Below are positions 1-11,544 of a stretch of 64,000 nt of DNA, in pieces. The notes below the pieces were generated by a model that was given only the letters and a program-made list of their open reading frames with translations, did not search any database and was not told the origin of the DNA. Source of the DNA: Cristatella mucedo (lineage: Eukaryota > Bryozoa > Phylactolaemata > Cristatellidae); assembly GCA_009760855.2 (NCBI GenBank), contig WPIO01000009.1, positions 2,078,501 to 2,142,500 of the forward strand, read 5' to 3'. The translations under genes were made by a program, and so were the position numbers. The stretch's first letter is position 1; each line of letters opens with the position of its first letter.

Positions 1-194
1 TGATAAGAATAGCAGCTTCGCGTCCCAGATTTACTCTAGCTATAGCCTCACTCTCCGCGCATTTGAGAATGCTCCGCCTATAAGAATGGCTATTTTGCCG
101 GCCCGGGCGTATTCTTATAAGCGCAGTCGACCGTATTCGTGCCTTCATAAATGAACATCGGTAGAAAGCAAGCGTCGAGTGGCTGCAACCTGTG

Positions 195-1660
195 ACCTCC
201 CTTGACAAATTTTCCAATGCTTCTATATACGAAGAGGTCACCTTAATTAAATCTAGTAAAAAAAGATCTCGTCTGATGACCCTTTACCATACCCTCTCGG
301 GTTTTCACTGGCAGACAAACTCAGTCCAGCCATTACTCAGCTTTGTAGTGCTTCTCTGGATAAATGGTTTGCTCCAAAGTCTTCCTAATATCGTAGGATT
401 AATATTTAAATAGGGTGAATTGGATTCAGAGATCCTAGAAAACTATCAACCATGTTTCGCTTCTTTAATAATTCTTCAAGATTCTCAAAAAAATTGTAGC
501 TTAGCAGCTTGTGTAACGCGTTAACGGATTGAATTGTCAGATACATTCTAGTCGCGATTCAAGCGATACCACTCTGCTGAAACTGCTCTCCTTCGTGTGA
601 CCAACGGCATCCTAGACAGCAACGATGGTGTTAATGTCACTGCCCTAGTGATCGCGATATCCTACTAGAACGATGGAGAATAACGACGGGTTAGGCAGAC
701 AAAGCATTGGTATGGTTAAATCGCATTTGTCTGAACGTATTAAATCTGTGTCGTGTGGTGGTCCCGTCTCATCTAGCAGACAGGTCACCTGTGGGGTTCC
801 GAAGGGGTCTGTTCTCGGTCCTTTGCTGTTCTCCATTTAAACCGAGCCTCAGGGAAAAGTGATTCGGGCCCCGTTCGTATCATTTCTATGCTGACGATAT
901 CCAGCTGTATTTGCCATTTAAACCATTGCAGTGACTGATAAAATGGAATGCTTGCCTCCAGCCATTTGATCCTAGATATCGGCCAATTTCGGTCAACTAA
1001 CCGACGATAAACCAAGCTGCTACCCGCTGGCCATTCCAATCATGCGGGTGGACTAGTAGACCTTGCTCTTCCAATATTCAGATACTCTAGTGCGCCCCTC
1101 ATCATGTGCCTCGGAATTTATTTGTTTTCCCTTTGATTACTGTTTGACGCTTAATAGCCTCATTAATAGGATCATTTCTACAGCTAACATCACATTCAAT
1201 CGCAGTCCAAGATTAGGGACTGCTTACCACGGTGGCGGGCTTAAGATCTTACTTTTCAAATTCCCTGATTCTGTCCAGGCTGGACTACTGCAATTCCGAT
1301 CTGTCTGGGCAAACAGAAGAAGGAAGTAAGTGCCTCTGCAACCGGTGGTGAAAATGGCTTCAATGCAAGTAAAAAAAAATTCCTTGGGGTTCTGCCACGT
1401 GTCTCCTTTGCTGAAGCAGGTGAGATGGCTCCCGGTTTATCAGCGGATACACAGTACAGTTCTTACGCTGACTCATAAGGCCAACCACGCCTCGGCTCCT
1501 TCATTCCTAGCTGAAATGCTGCACCAGTTTCAGCCTTCGCGAACTTTCAGGTCCTCTATGAACAATAAATTATATGCTCTATTCCTACGGTAAAAATATT
1601 TGGTGACAGAAGCTTTTGCTCTGCAGGTCCTAGACCTTGGGGAACTCACTTCCAAAATTC
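195..1660 (+). mobile_element. Degenerate CR1/L2-like LINE, reverse transcriptase relic
   Basis: Frameshifted remains of a non-LTR retrotransposon ORF2 in order: thumb-side leader (SLADKLSPAITQLCSASL near 310), ENYQP region (about 435), SAETALLRVTNGILDSNDG (about 575), RT motif B GVPKGSVLGPLLF (793-831), the catalytic YADD (887-898, read as YADDIQLYLPF), RLDYCNS (about 1275), SPLLKQVRWLPVYQRI (about 1405) and a final GPRPWG-type block (about 1630). Many stops and frame changes make it dead. It runs directly into the foldback element. Confidence 0.8.
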
Positions 1661-1661
1661 T

Positions 1662-2092
1662 CATGAAGCGACATCTCTCCTGCTGCCGACTGTAGCACAC
1701 CCTTTCCAGCCGTCCTGAGTTGGTACTTTCATGCTACTCACTTCTTCAACAGCCCTTCTGACTCAGCTCTGTCCCTCACGTTCTTTTGTTGTGTGAGAAA
1801 CGCTCTATAGGCTACCGAATGTACACCGAAAACACATGTCTGTAACTCCGAAAAGTCACTCAGTCTACGTGGGTGTGGCGCAGGAGAGTGTTGTGTAGCT
1901 CACTCACAGCCTAAACAGCTTTCGGCACACATTCGGTAGCTAACAGACTTCATCTCATACAACAAAGAGAAAGTGAGAAGCATAGCCGAGTCAGGAGAGC
2001 AGTTGAGGTAGTGAGTAGCGTGAAAGTAGCAGCTCAGGATGGCTGGAAAGGATGTGCCATATTCGGTAGCAGGAGAGTAGTTATCGTTGCAT
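1662..2092. mobile_element. Foldback element: long inverted repeat with a loop of about 90 bp
   Basis: The left arm (1662-1830) is the reverse complement of the right arm (1921-2085) at roughly 75-80% identity by eye. Matching anchors include GCTACCGAATGT against ACATTCGGTAGC and CTTTCCAGCCGTCCTGAG against CTCAGGATGGCTGGAAAG. The spacer at 1831-1920 is also present in the half copy at 4171-4425. This suggests a palindromic non-autonomous transposon; no target duplication was identified. Confidence 0.7.
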
Positions 2093-2099
2093 AAGAATT

Positions 2100-3885
2100 G
2101 TGGAAGTAAGTTCCACAGTATAGGACGCCTTTTAAGCTTTTGGAGTACTGTGGTAAACTCGCATGCATTACTCCCACTTATTCCGTGTGCCTTTGCGAAG
2201 TTACAGGCGGAAATATATTATATCGCATATGCTTTCTCAGCTGGACTACTAAAGGGCACCTCAGTTCTTTTGAAGGCGAAACTCACGACGGTTCAAGTAT
2301 CGCACGGATCATACGTGCTTCATCTGAGAGAAGCCCATCTTATGTTTAATTATCGGTGGAGGTAGTTATTCCACACATGGGACGTGCATTTCGTGCTCCG
2401 TGGCTTCTCCTCCTTCTTCTACGACTATATGATAGCATCTTCCAAAATGATTGTCAACATTGTTCGAAAACCGATGTGCAGAAAAAATGATCTGGATCAT
2501 GCAGCGACAGTAGGATGCCACGTTCAATGATGAGAATACAGAATACAAAGGGTTTTCGGGAGAGCACATCTGAAGAATGCGATATCTGAAGCCTCGCCGA
2601 CTAGGCCATTACCGATCTTGATCATTCCGTTGTGATATCTATCGCTTTTTGGTAAATATGCAATCGGAGGCCTGCATTCTCACAACGGGCTGGCAAAAAA
2701 CAAGCATTTTCTCTGGAATGCCAGGCATCGCTGACCAGCCATGTCCTAGCAAGTCCTCATGACCGCAGCCACTCTCGCCTAGCCATTTTCAGTGCACTCA
2801 CTCCCGGCAATACTCTCGCGTGACAATCTGGCGGTATTGCTCAGGGCAACGTGCTTTTTTGGTGCAAAGCCAGAGCAATGGTTGCCAGTCGGAAGGATTC
2901 CCCTTAATCTCGACCACTAGCCGGGAGCGAAATATCCTGCCGGGGACAAGGCAGCACACGTGACTTTAAAAAAAAAATCAAAATAAATGGCAGGCCAATG
3001 AATAAGCTGAGGGTAAATGAAGGTACATTGAGACCATCATAAAAATGCAAATAGACTTTTTTCAAATCGTCCTTATCCGTGCTGAAGGCTGGGCCTCTGG
3101 GGGAGGAGGGTGCTGTAGCTGTTAGAAGGGAGGGAGGAGAGGACACAGCAGGTGGCTGCTGCTGTTGCTCTTTCTCTCCCACAGCCGATGACTCATGGCT
3201 GGATACTATCACACTGGCAGGTAAGCGAATTAGGCAGACTTAAGAGAACTTGCCATTTTAATGTAGCGCTGCCACATCTGCAGGTTTTCTTTTTTCCCAG
3301 CTGGCCACTTATTCGAAGAGTCATGACATTGGCCTGAAGCAAACAGTATTCCGTCTCAACGAGGAATATGACCCCCTCTCCGAGACTCTATGCCTCTGAA
3401 AACGTTAGCTGCTAGAGTTGGCTGGTAGGCGAGTCATCGAGTTGAAATAATGTTTGACATTGTCTGTTGAGTGTGCTAGTAATAATAGTATGCAGTGTGC
3501 ATACTTGTACCAGGGCCTACGACATGGGATCTCTGGCAGACACACCTGATTTCTAAGATTGACAAGTGGATTTGGCACCTCAAGCTCGTGTTAATGTAGA
3601 GCACCACATTCACGCAGAAGCCCGTCTAGATTGTGAAACTCGGTGCTGAGCTGGTGAGCAAAATGGCTAGGACTTCAGCCTGCTTTTTGGCCGCTCGGAG
3701 GAGCTTGATGCCAATTCCTTGGTTGGAGGAAACGTCCGCAAGAATTGAAAGAGCTTCGCTTGCACTAAAAAAGCTGGCTGTTCGCCTACACAAAATTAAA
3801 AAGCAAGCCATCAAGTGAGTAAAAGCCTCATTTTTTTATAGAGGTTAGAAGAGTCTTAGTGACTTTCACTTTGCTTGCACCGACG
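2100..3885. other. No supported gene; one possible microexon
   Basis: Unique-looking sequence without recognisable elements. On the plus strand a strong acceptor (CTTTCTCTCCCACAG, ending 3184) and strong donor (GGCAG/GTAAGC, 3221) enclose 36 nt. A second donor-like CAA/GTGAGT near 3816 follows an open stretch (3633-3815) rich in Lys and Leu. Neither can be tied to a gene. Confidence 0.4.
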
Positions 3886-3889
3886 TATG

Positions 3890-3960
3890 CTTAATTGCCT
3901 GCTGCAGGACTCGAAACCACAACCCGAGTCTTGATGTGCCAGCACTTAATGGCAAGGCAA
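3890..3960 (-). mobile_element. SINE family B fragment
   Basis: Reverse-strand tRNA-like head with a B-box-like TTTCGAGTCCTGCAGCAGG, cut by the adjacent CAG repeat. Confidence 0.6.
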
Positions 3961-3985
3961 AAACCTTGCAGCTCAGCAAGGTAGC

Positions 3986-4019
3986 AGCAGCAGCAGGGCA
4001 GCAGCAGCAGCAAGGTACC

Positions 4020-4086
<67 letters not shown>

Positions 4087-4166
4087 GTATGTATGTGTGT
4101 ATGTATGTATGTATGTATGTATGTATGTATGTATGTATGTATGTATGTATGTATGTATGTATGTAT
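3986..4166. repeat. Compound (CAG)n / (TATG)n microsatellite
   Basis: Interrupted CAG from 3986, pure CAG about 4022-4085 (over 20 units), then ATGT units to about 4166. It separates a SINE B fragment from the half foldback element. Confidence 0.95.
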
Positions 4167-4170
4167 CTCC

Positions 4171-4425
4171 GTCTGTAACTCCACAAAGTCATAAAGACCA
4201 CGTGGGTGTTACACAGGAGAGTTTTGTATAGCCCACTCACAGCCTAAGCGGCTTTCGGTACGCATTCAATAGCCAACAGACTTCGTCTCACGCAACAAAG
4301 AAAAAGTGGGAAGCATAGCAGAGTCAGGAGGGCAGTTGAGGTAGTGAGTAGCATAGAAGTAGCAGCTCAGAACCGCTGAAAAAGATGTGCCATAGTCGGC
4401 AGTAGGAGAGTAGTTGTCGTTGTAT
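4171..4425 (+). mobile_element. Half copy of the foldback element
   Basis: Collinear with 1838-2092 over the same length (loop plus right arm), about 80% identical. Shared blocks include TCTGTAACTCC, CACGTGGGTGT/TACGTGGGTGT, CTCACAGCCTAA and GAGTCAGGAG. The left arm is missing; a CAG/TATG compound repeat occupies its place. Confidence 0.75.
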
Positions 4426-4429
4426 CAGA

Positions 4430-5965
4430 GGAGCAGAAGCAGGAGAACAAAAAGAGGAGGAAGAGGAGGAGGATTGAGGAGTGGATTGATCCTGATTGCC
4501 AACAGTGCCCGTCTATGAATTTCTGTTCGCGTGGTTGGTAGAGTTGCCAAAAATGGTCAGATCGGCCACTAAAGAGTGTTTGCTCGGTCAGCCAGCCAGG
4601 CGTGGGTGGAAATAGTTGCCTGCTTGCACGCGCTCTAACTGCCTTCTGTTTATTTGCTTGAGGTCCCATCTAGAAATCCGTGATTGCTGACAGCCATGCC
4701 AGAAGCAGAATGGCTTGTTGTACCAGGAGATGGCAACCGGCCAAGGCAGCCACTTACCCTATCAGGAAGCATTTGCCTCGGTCACTTGTCTTTGTTCGTG
4801 GAACAGCTTCGCTATTTGTGCCCTACGGGTTGCTGGCCCTCAGTGCTGGCCAGGATTGGAAGCACTAGTTGTCCTTTTCTTTCCCTGTCAAGTTTTGAGT
4901 CACATGCTCTTGCTCTGCAGGTCCGACCAAGACTGCATAACTTTGTGTTTAATTGGCTGCTTAGTGATGCTGACTCGACTGCTTACCCACCACTCCCGGT
5001 GCCCTGTCTCCAGCTATTTTGCTGCATCTCATCGCATTGCCACCATTTCAGCTGTGATGCAAGGACTTTCTCTTGCTGTAGTTTCGCTTGATGTACACAT
5101 CTTGCTGGTTTGTTAATTGTACCGAAGCATTCTCAGGCCTAAGTGTGTTATAGAAAACACCAGGGTGTGATAGCTGTTACTTTGCCCTTTTGGAGTCTAT
5201 TGACTCACATGGAGAAATACCACATTTTGCTGCGCCAGCAGCATTTATCGCGCCAGCAGCATTTATCGCTGTGAACTGCTTGTGTCTGGATCGAAGTCAA
5301 AAGCATGTGCATCTGCAATGCACGTGTGCGGCGACCTGACTGCACGGGTCACAGCTACCTTGCTGCTGTAGGTGCCGATCGGTGGCACGTGTACTTTTCT
5401 ACCAGCTCTGCCTGACCAATAGAGGCATCGTCACTTTTTTGTAGTCGCGTCCTTGCCACTTAATACCTTGCATTTCGTGTGACGAAGGCTTTACAGTCGT
5501 TGGCAGGTCTGCCTTTTTACTAGAAAGGGTAATCCATCATAGGCAAAGCCAAGTCTAGATTGAATAAGCATGGTGCATAGGTGCACAATAAAAAAAATGC
5601 TTATATCTACTATCAGCCATCTCCCTAACCACACCCAAGGCAGCCCTATACTAAGTGGACCTTCCGGCGATCTAGCCGATTGTTTTTGCCAGCTTCTTTG
5701 CCAGCAAGGTTACAAAAATGAGGGGAGTCAATCCCCAAAATGAAATCCTCCATGAAGTCTTCATCCTTCGTACTTCATCTCTTCCTCAATGTCCTTCACC
5801 TTCAAGCCTGTCCTTGCTGCCCTGTTGCTCTTCAAGTCCATCTCCCAGTCGAAGAAGCAGACTGCTAGCCCTCTAGATCCCGTACCTACTGTTCTCCTTG
5901 AGAGAGATGCCTCGATTTGCCCTGCATAACTAACTGAGTACATCTGTCACTAGCCTCAGGTTATA
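4430..5965. other. No supported gene; short tandem repeat
   Basis: Nothing recognisable apart from an exact 18-bp tandem duplication (GCGCCAGCAGCATTTATC) at 5232-5249 and 5250-5267, and a possible decayed coding stretch on the minus strand near 5646-5860. Confidence 0.4.
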
Positions 5966-6235
5966 GTTCTTTGAAAGGCGCTGCTGTCAGGCCATTCAAT
6001 AAAAAGCAGACATTAGACCAAGAGAACTTAAGAAGCATCTTCTATGCCCGTCAGATTTTCAAAAAAATTACTCAACAGAGTCAGCGCTGCCGTAGGTGTA
6101 TAACGACTTGCCCAGGAATGCTGACTCAGGTAGAGTCTCTGTGTTACTTTGGCCGGATCTCACGTAGGTTTTGATACTTTTGATCACCAAATCCTTCTTG
6201 AGGGCCGGTTGTTGCACCTAGGAGCAACACGAACC

Positions 6236-6318
6236 GTGCTACAATGATAATGTAAAACGCCTAGAAAGAGATTGATTTCTCTGAGGGCGCTTTATCAAGT
6301 GCATTATTATTATTATTT
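6236..6318 (+). mobile_element. LINE family I 3' tail nested in the family II LINE
   Basis: Conserved stem-loop CGCCTAGAAAGAGATTGA...TCTCTGAGGGCG followed by (ATT)n, sitting just after RT motif A of the host element. Confidence 0.8.
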
Positions 6319-7119
6319 AGGTCTGATCTCAGTTAGAGAATTCAGAGAGTAGGTATCAACGGAAAACGATCATCCACTGAGCCTTTTACGAATGGGATGC
6401 ACCCCCGAGTTCCATTTTATGTCAACTCCTTTTCACAGTTTTTACACTCCCTCATACAGATGTAATCGCCAAGCACAATCTAGGCTTTCATTTTTATGCA
6501 AACTACACATAGTTGTGCATTGTGCTTTGATCGTTCTTTGCCTTCAAGCATTTCAAACTCTCTCAGCTCCATAACAGCATGCATTGCTGGCATCCACACT
6601 GTGATGGCAGCAATTTTCTGAACTTACATGGAGACAAAACCGTCGTATTTTTTATTAGCACACCAAGTGTTAGTCGGAAAATGGAAGGCCAGACTTGCCT
6701 AATTGGCTCTTCCAGCATATCTCCTGCAGCCTCTGCCCAAAATCTGGGTGCCCTCTTCCAAAATGACTAGATGAACGCATCAGCTCCACAGTCAAGTCTG
6801 CCTTTTCATCTACTTACCATTGCCTAAATTCGGGCTTGGCTGAATAATGATGCCAGAGCCAAGCTGGTTCATGCATTTGTGGCTTCCCTGCCTAGACATC
6901 TGTAACTCACTACTTGCAGGTGTTCATGCCAGTGCAACAACAAGCTGCTCATGGTCCCAAACTCGGCAGCTAGGCTTATCTGTCGTAGGCATCACAACTG
7001 CCACATTACACCTCTGCTCACTAATTTGCTCTGGCTGCCTATTGAGCAGCCTATCGACTTCAAGATATTGTCACTTATCTTTAGGTCCGTCTTAGCTGAT
7101 TTGGCAGCCTCATTTGTGT

Positions 7120-7255
7120 GGCGTCAGAAGAGCCTTATCGGCTATCACAACCGCTTGCAGTTGGCAATAAAGGATCGCCCAACGGCAGGATTCGTCGCCA
7201 CAACCCCGGTCGTGAAGAGTGAGCACTTTACATCCTGGCCTATCACGGCCCGACC
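7120..7255 (-). mobile_element. SINE family B inserted in LINE
   Basis: Reverse copy with the family B body (GCAAGCGGTTGTGATAGCC on the minus strand) and tRNA-like head. It interrupts the LINE reading frame between the IDFKILS and GGRAFS blocks. Confidence 0.7.
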
Positions 7256-8824
7256 CATTCTCTTGCTGCGGCCTACCTGTTTGGATTGGCTTCACTTCCG
7301 ACCTCCCATCGTCCCGCGTGCTCTTCTGACTCTGGTCGATCGCTTGTGTCCCTTACTAACTTCAATTCTATCGGAGGCCGTGCCTTCAGTTACTATGCTC
7401 TCAAAGCTTGGAACTCACCACCGACTGACATCACGTCACCTGCCGATTTGACAACATTAGAAAAGAAGCTGATAACCTGCCTGCTCCTCCCCAGCGCCTT
7501 TGCTCTGCCTGAGTAAATTGTACTTTTATGTGGCTGTGCGAAATGAAGCTCGTGTTCGTGCTGACTACCGGGTAGCAGTGACATGCTTTTGTGTAGCGCC
7601 TCATTTAACCTGTCTTTTTTTCCTGAGTGCTTTGCCTTCATGTGCATGATTGATTGAGTGTTTCTAACTGGGATCCAACTAACCAGTGGTGGCCACGAGT
7701 CGTTTGCGTGCTGTTGCATGCTTGTCTTAGCATGGGAACTGCTTGCTTTTGCATGCTTGCCCAAGCTGGATATGTGGCTTTTTGTTAACGATTTCTGATC
7801 GTTTCTCGTGTTTCGGGTTGTACGGCGCTTGAATAGAGAATAAGTTCTCACAGGGTGCAAAGTACAAAGTGTTATTATCATTGTCGTCATTATAAGAGCA
7901 TCGTGCAGGGTATGATCGCTCTTCTCCCCTTCTGATTGGCAGTCAGGCGTAAGTTCGGCTTTAGGGCAGTGGCGCTTTGGGACTCTGATTGGCAGAGGCT
8001 CACTCGGGCCTGGCTCTTTCAGCCTGCTGCCGGTGATAGGCGACCGGCTCGTGGGTGCTGCCTGATCCTGCCTGCAAGCCTCTTGGAATCGTCGGCCTGC
8101 TCGCAGTCGTGCCGGTGACGGTGGCCAGTCGAACTGTGCAAGTCTATTGCTGGGCTTTGCTTGGTCAGGCTGGAAAAAAGATAGAGGCAGGGACAGCTGG
8201 GACATCGATGAACGGCCAGCACTTGCTACGGGTGGTGGCAAAGTATTGCTGGAAAGTAAAGAGTGGTGCCGTGATGGATGACTGTGTCCCAGCAGGAATT
8301 TTGGAATGACATACCATAGTGGACATGCTACGCTGATGTACATGCTATTCCTGCTATTTTGCCTAGGCCATCATCAAGTATAGCTGCACCTGCCGTGGGC
8401 AGGAGTCCATGGGCCAGCAGAACTACTGCAGTGTGCTGGCAAGGACAAACTATTTGGTAGACCGCAGGTCTGTATTTTGCAAGCCGACGGCCCCAAAAGA
8501 TAGTGCCCAGGCACTTGCATGGTTGGACATATCATGATGGGGGGCGGACAATTCGCCACAGCGATTGGGGTTCGTCAGCAACCACATCCAGCCATCTTGA
8601 GCAGAAACCAATCAGTGGTTGAGTTGCTGGTGCATTGCATGCTGCAGCCAAAAAAAAGTTCCACGCATGCCCGCAGGTCATGGTTCTCGGGTCACAGGTC
8701 ACAGCATTGTTGCTGGGTCACGGTGGCAAACTCGTGGTCACTTTCCAGTCAGGATCGAGGCCTGCATGGACGAATGCTTCCTGCATGGCCGGTGTTGGGA
8801 GTGAATATACATGATTCATTTGCA

Positions 8825-8880
8825 TAGCACCTAAAAAGGACTTAATCTATATTCAGGCACTTCACACAGTGAAGACGCCC
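8825..8880 (-). mobile_element. SINE A / LINE II tail fragment
   Basis: Minus strand reads GTGCCTGAATATAGATTAAG followed by a degraded closing stem, matching the family II tail. Confidence 0.55.
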
Positions 8881-9679
8881 AGTCACTCCCTCCTTTGCCG
8901 CTGGGCCCTGCTCAGAGCAGAGCTATAAGCAACAGCCAGTGGAGGCTGATTACTTACTGCTAGTCATCATTCATTCAGCCTAGCCTTTAAATGGAGGTTA
9001 GCATAGTTTCGATGCAAGGCGGGCTTGAAAGGCGGCTCTCTCAGGTGACTTGTCCGCCCTGCCTGATCGACTAGTAGTGGTAGCCGAGCTGCTGGAGGTG
9101 GTGCTGATGGCAGGCCTATGACCTGCACCGGATGCACGAAGGCCATCGCCGGTCGACTCTGATCTCTCACGACTGTGACTCCCCTTTGTGGTCGTGGTCG
9201 ATAACCAGTTTTCTTACTACTAGAGAAGCCGTGCAAGATAAGTCATGCTGGGACCTTGGTGACGATGCATGCATACAGAGTCGCACGCACAGGTGCAGAC
9301 ACATCTGGAAGCAACCGACTTGATTAATTGCTGCTTGCCCTACAATTCAGGCAAAGCAGGGCAGCAGCCAGCAGGCTGCCGGTGTGAACAGCCTGTGGCA
9401 GCCTGTGGCAGCCTGTGGCAGCCCGTCGGTTTTGGAGGCAGACTGCTGGCCGGCACAGGCGGCACAGATGCAACTACTACTGCCGGCTGCTTCAGGTGGT
9501 CACCCACGCGGCTTCGTGGGTGCGGGCCTCTTAGGACGGCAGCCACGTGGGCCGTGCTGCTGCCCTCTGAATGTCGCTCGGCAGAGCAAACACAATTGGA
9601 AGTGGAGAGCAGCTGCACGAGGGGACACAGTTTGCACGATGCAGTCAGATCCGAGATCGGATGCAGATCCGAGCAGCAC

Positions 9680-9710
9680 AGCTCGGAGCGAGTACCACTC
9701 GCTCCGAGCT
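9680..9710. repeat. Perfect inverted repeat, 14-bp arms, 3-nt loop
   Basis: AGCTCGGAGCGAGT, loop ACC, then its exact reverse complement. Nearby GATCCGAG and CTCGCTGG repeats extend the imperfect symmetry. Confidence 0.85.
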
Positions 9711-10443
9711 ACAGCTCGCTGGCTGTGCTCGCTGGCTGCGAGCCCAAGGAGGCTGCAGCGTTGCCTGTCGTGATCAGCGCTGCTGCAGCAGCAAAGCAGG
9801 TGCCAGGCCAGACTACCAGGCTTTGCCTACCCCCCACGCTGCCCGCATGCTGTCGAGCATGCTGACGAAGAATTCGCTGAGTGTGCTAGGTGATTCTCTG
9901 TCGGCAGGAAAGGCTCGAGCCATGTCGAATTGGCAGACAGCGAGCCAGTTCAGTTGGATCGCTGCAGAACGGATGCTCTACTCGGTGCAGGCCACTTCGG
10001 CCACTGTCTCTGAGAGGCTCCAGCTCCCGCACCAGATCTTTTCCACGGGAGGAAGTTAAGTGCTGACACGAATGGAGCATATTTGCTGTCATGGCACTAG
10101 CATGATATCCGGCCTCGACATCACAGTCTGCAAAAGGTATTGCTCATTCATGCCCCACTTCTGGAGCATCGTTGGCATCGGTGTGGACGCTGATTGAAAC
10201 CGTACCCCCAGGGGCTTCAGTTTCTAGCTCTCCGGCTTCAGTGTGTGCTGATTGGATGGCTTTTGGGTCAAGCTCAGTGTGACCGATAGGGTTCAAGTGA
10301 TTCAACAGTAAATTACTTCTCCCGGTATCGTCATTGTTCTATGTTATGCTGATGTCAATATTAGGAAGTTTACTCAGATCGAAGACAATCTCTATTAGCA
10401 TAGTGCAGTAGCAAGGCTTTCTTATGCAAGTCGTCCTCTATAC

Positions 10444-10573
10444 CTTTCCTTTGAACTCGAAGTTCTCGAAGAGCTGGACCCAACTCCACCGGCCGCCAGC
10501 ATGCAGCTCCACCTCGACGGGCAGCTGAAGTTGCCATAGGCCCTTCCATCCATCGATTTGCTCCCCTGCCTAG
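10444..10573 (-). CDS. Candidate exon, unknown protein
   Basis: Acceptor TTTTTTTAACCCGCAG and donor GGAAAG/GTATAG bound 43 codons plus one base. The product includes GRGANRWMEGPMATSAARRG and ACWRPVELGPALRELRVQRK. If the donor is ignored the frame runs on (GIEDDLHKKALLLHYANRD) to a stop near 10370, so this could also be a last exon. No family recognised. It lies downstream of the isthmin-like gene on the same strand. Confidence 0.22.
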
Positions 10574-10741
10574 CTGCGGGTTAAAAAAATCCTCTTTCGC
10601 CAAATATATGTTGCTTACACAAACCGTTTGCGGGTACACACGATAATGGAACCACCCTAGCACGCAAGAACGAGGACTTAGCAGACCCAATGTCTGTATT
10701 TTACAAGCTGCCAGTCCGGAAAGAAGTTCAAAGCTAAAGCA

Positions 10742-11535
10742 TAATAATAATAATAATAACAATAATGCACTTGATAAAGCGCCCTCAGAGAACTCAATCT
10801 CTTTCTAGGCGCTTTACATTTGCTGCAAAGGGAAATGCAATTAAATGGTAAGTAAAATCATGCTTGAAAAACAAACAAAATGAATAATATGGTTAGTGGT
10901 GACATGCACAGGGTCAGCATGCAAATGTGGTTAGTGGCAGCATGCACAGTGTCAGCACGCATAAGCACATCAAGGACGAATCACAGGGACCCACTAAATG
11001 CTGTCCTAAATAGGTGTGTTTTTAAGTTCCTTTTAAATGTGGTCCGGTCAGGGGATGTTCTGACTGCAAGTCGGGAGGGAGTTCCAGGCTTTGGGAGCAT
11101 ACGAACTAAATGCACGGTCTCCAAAGGATTTGAGGTTTGTATGAGGTATTTGTAGACTGTTGAATTCCGAAAAGCGGGTGGTACGATGCTTGGCCTGATG
11201 GGGTGGTATATCTGAGAGATAGGCTGGAGCCATAGAATGAAGGGACCTAAAAGTGAGTGACAAAACCTTAAAGTCAATCCGTTGCTTGACTGGTAGCCAG
11301 TGCAGGTCGGCGAGAAGTGGAATAATGTGGCAATTGCGACGCTCACGACAGACAAGCCTAGCTGCAGAGTTCTGCACCAGCTGCAATCGCCTGATCGCAC
11401 ATGCTGGTAGGCCACTAAGCAGTGAGTTGCAGCATGATGGGATATGCAAAGGCGTGACAAATCGCAGCAGGTGTAGAAGCTCTATAGCCATAGAAACGCT
11501 GCAGCCATAGGATAGCAGCAGCCACAGTAGCACTG
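10742..11535 (-). mobile_element. LINE family I copy: ORF2 C-terminus, 3'UTR and tail
   Basis: Reading on the minus strand: RRLQLVQNSAARLVCRERRN, LLADLHWLPVKQRIDFKVLS, LKSFGDRAFSSYAPKAWNSL, FKRNLKTHLFRTAF, a 3'UTR with repeated GTGGCAGCATGCACAGTG, then the stem-loop tail and (ATT)n at 10742-10830. This is one of the best-preserved family I 3' halves here. The ORF needs one frame change. Confidence 0.85.
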
Positions 11536-11544
11536 CACAGCTCA

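Larger units (their letters stand above)
6090..7895 (+). mobile_element. Degenerate LINE with family II tail, nested insertions
   Basis: RT motif A remnant GFDTFDHQILLEG (about 6164), a block aligning to the post-YADD region (NFLNLHGDKT about 6611, ISPAASAQNLGALFQND about 6718), VPNSAARLICRRHHNCHITP and LWLPIEQPIDFKILSLIFRS (6950-7090), then after a SINE B insertion GGRAFSYYALKAWNSPP (about 7372). The element ends near 7893 with the tail CGCTTGAATAGAGAATAAG and an ATT-type repeat. A LINE family I tail is inserted at 6236-6318. Non-functional. Confidence 0.8.
7900..10369. other. No supported gene; hairpin and short repeats
   Basis: Moderately GC-rich unique sequence. Contains a reverse-strand family II/SINE A tail at 8825-8880, three exact copies of GCCTGTGGCA at 9391-9420, and a perfect 14-bp inverted repeat at 9680-9710. 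The long minus-strand ORF over 7393-8343 is antisense to the LINE. Confidence 0.45.

Noticed and set aside
7393..8343. 316-codon minus-strand ORF
   Set aside because: It is antisense to the LINE C-terminal ORF and 3'UTR and crosses their boundary into unrelated DNA; no domain or codon signal supports it.
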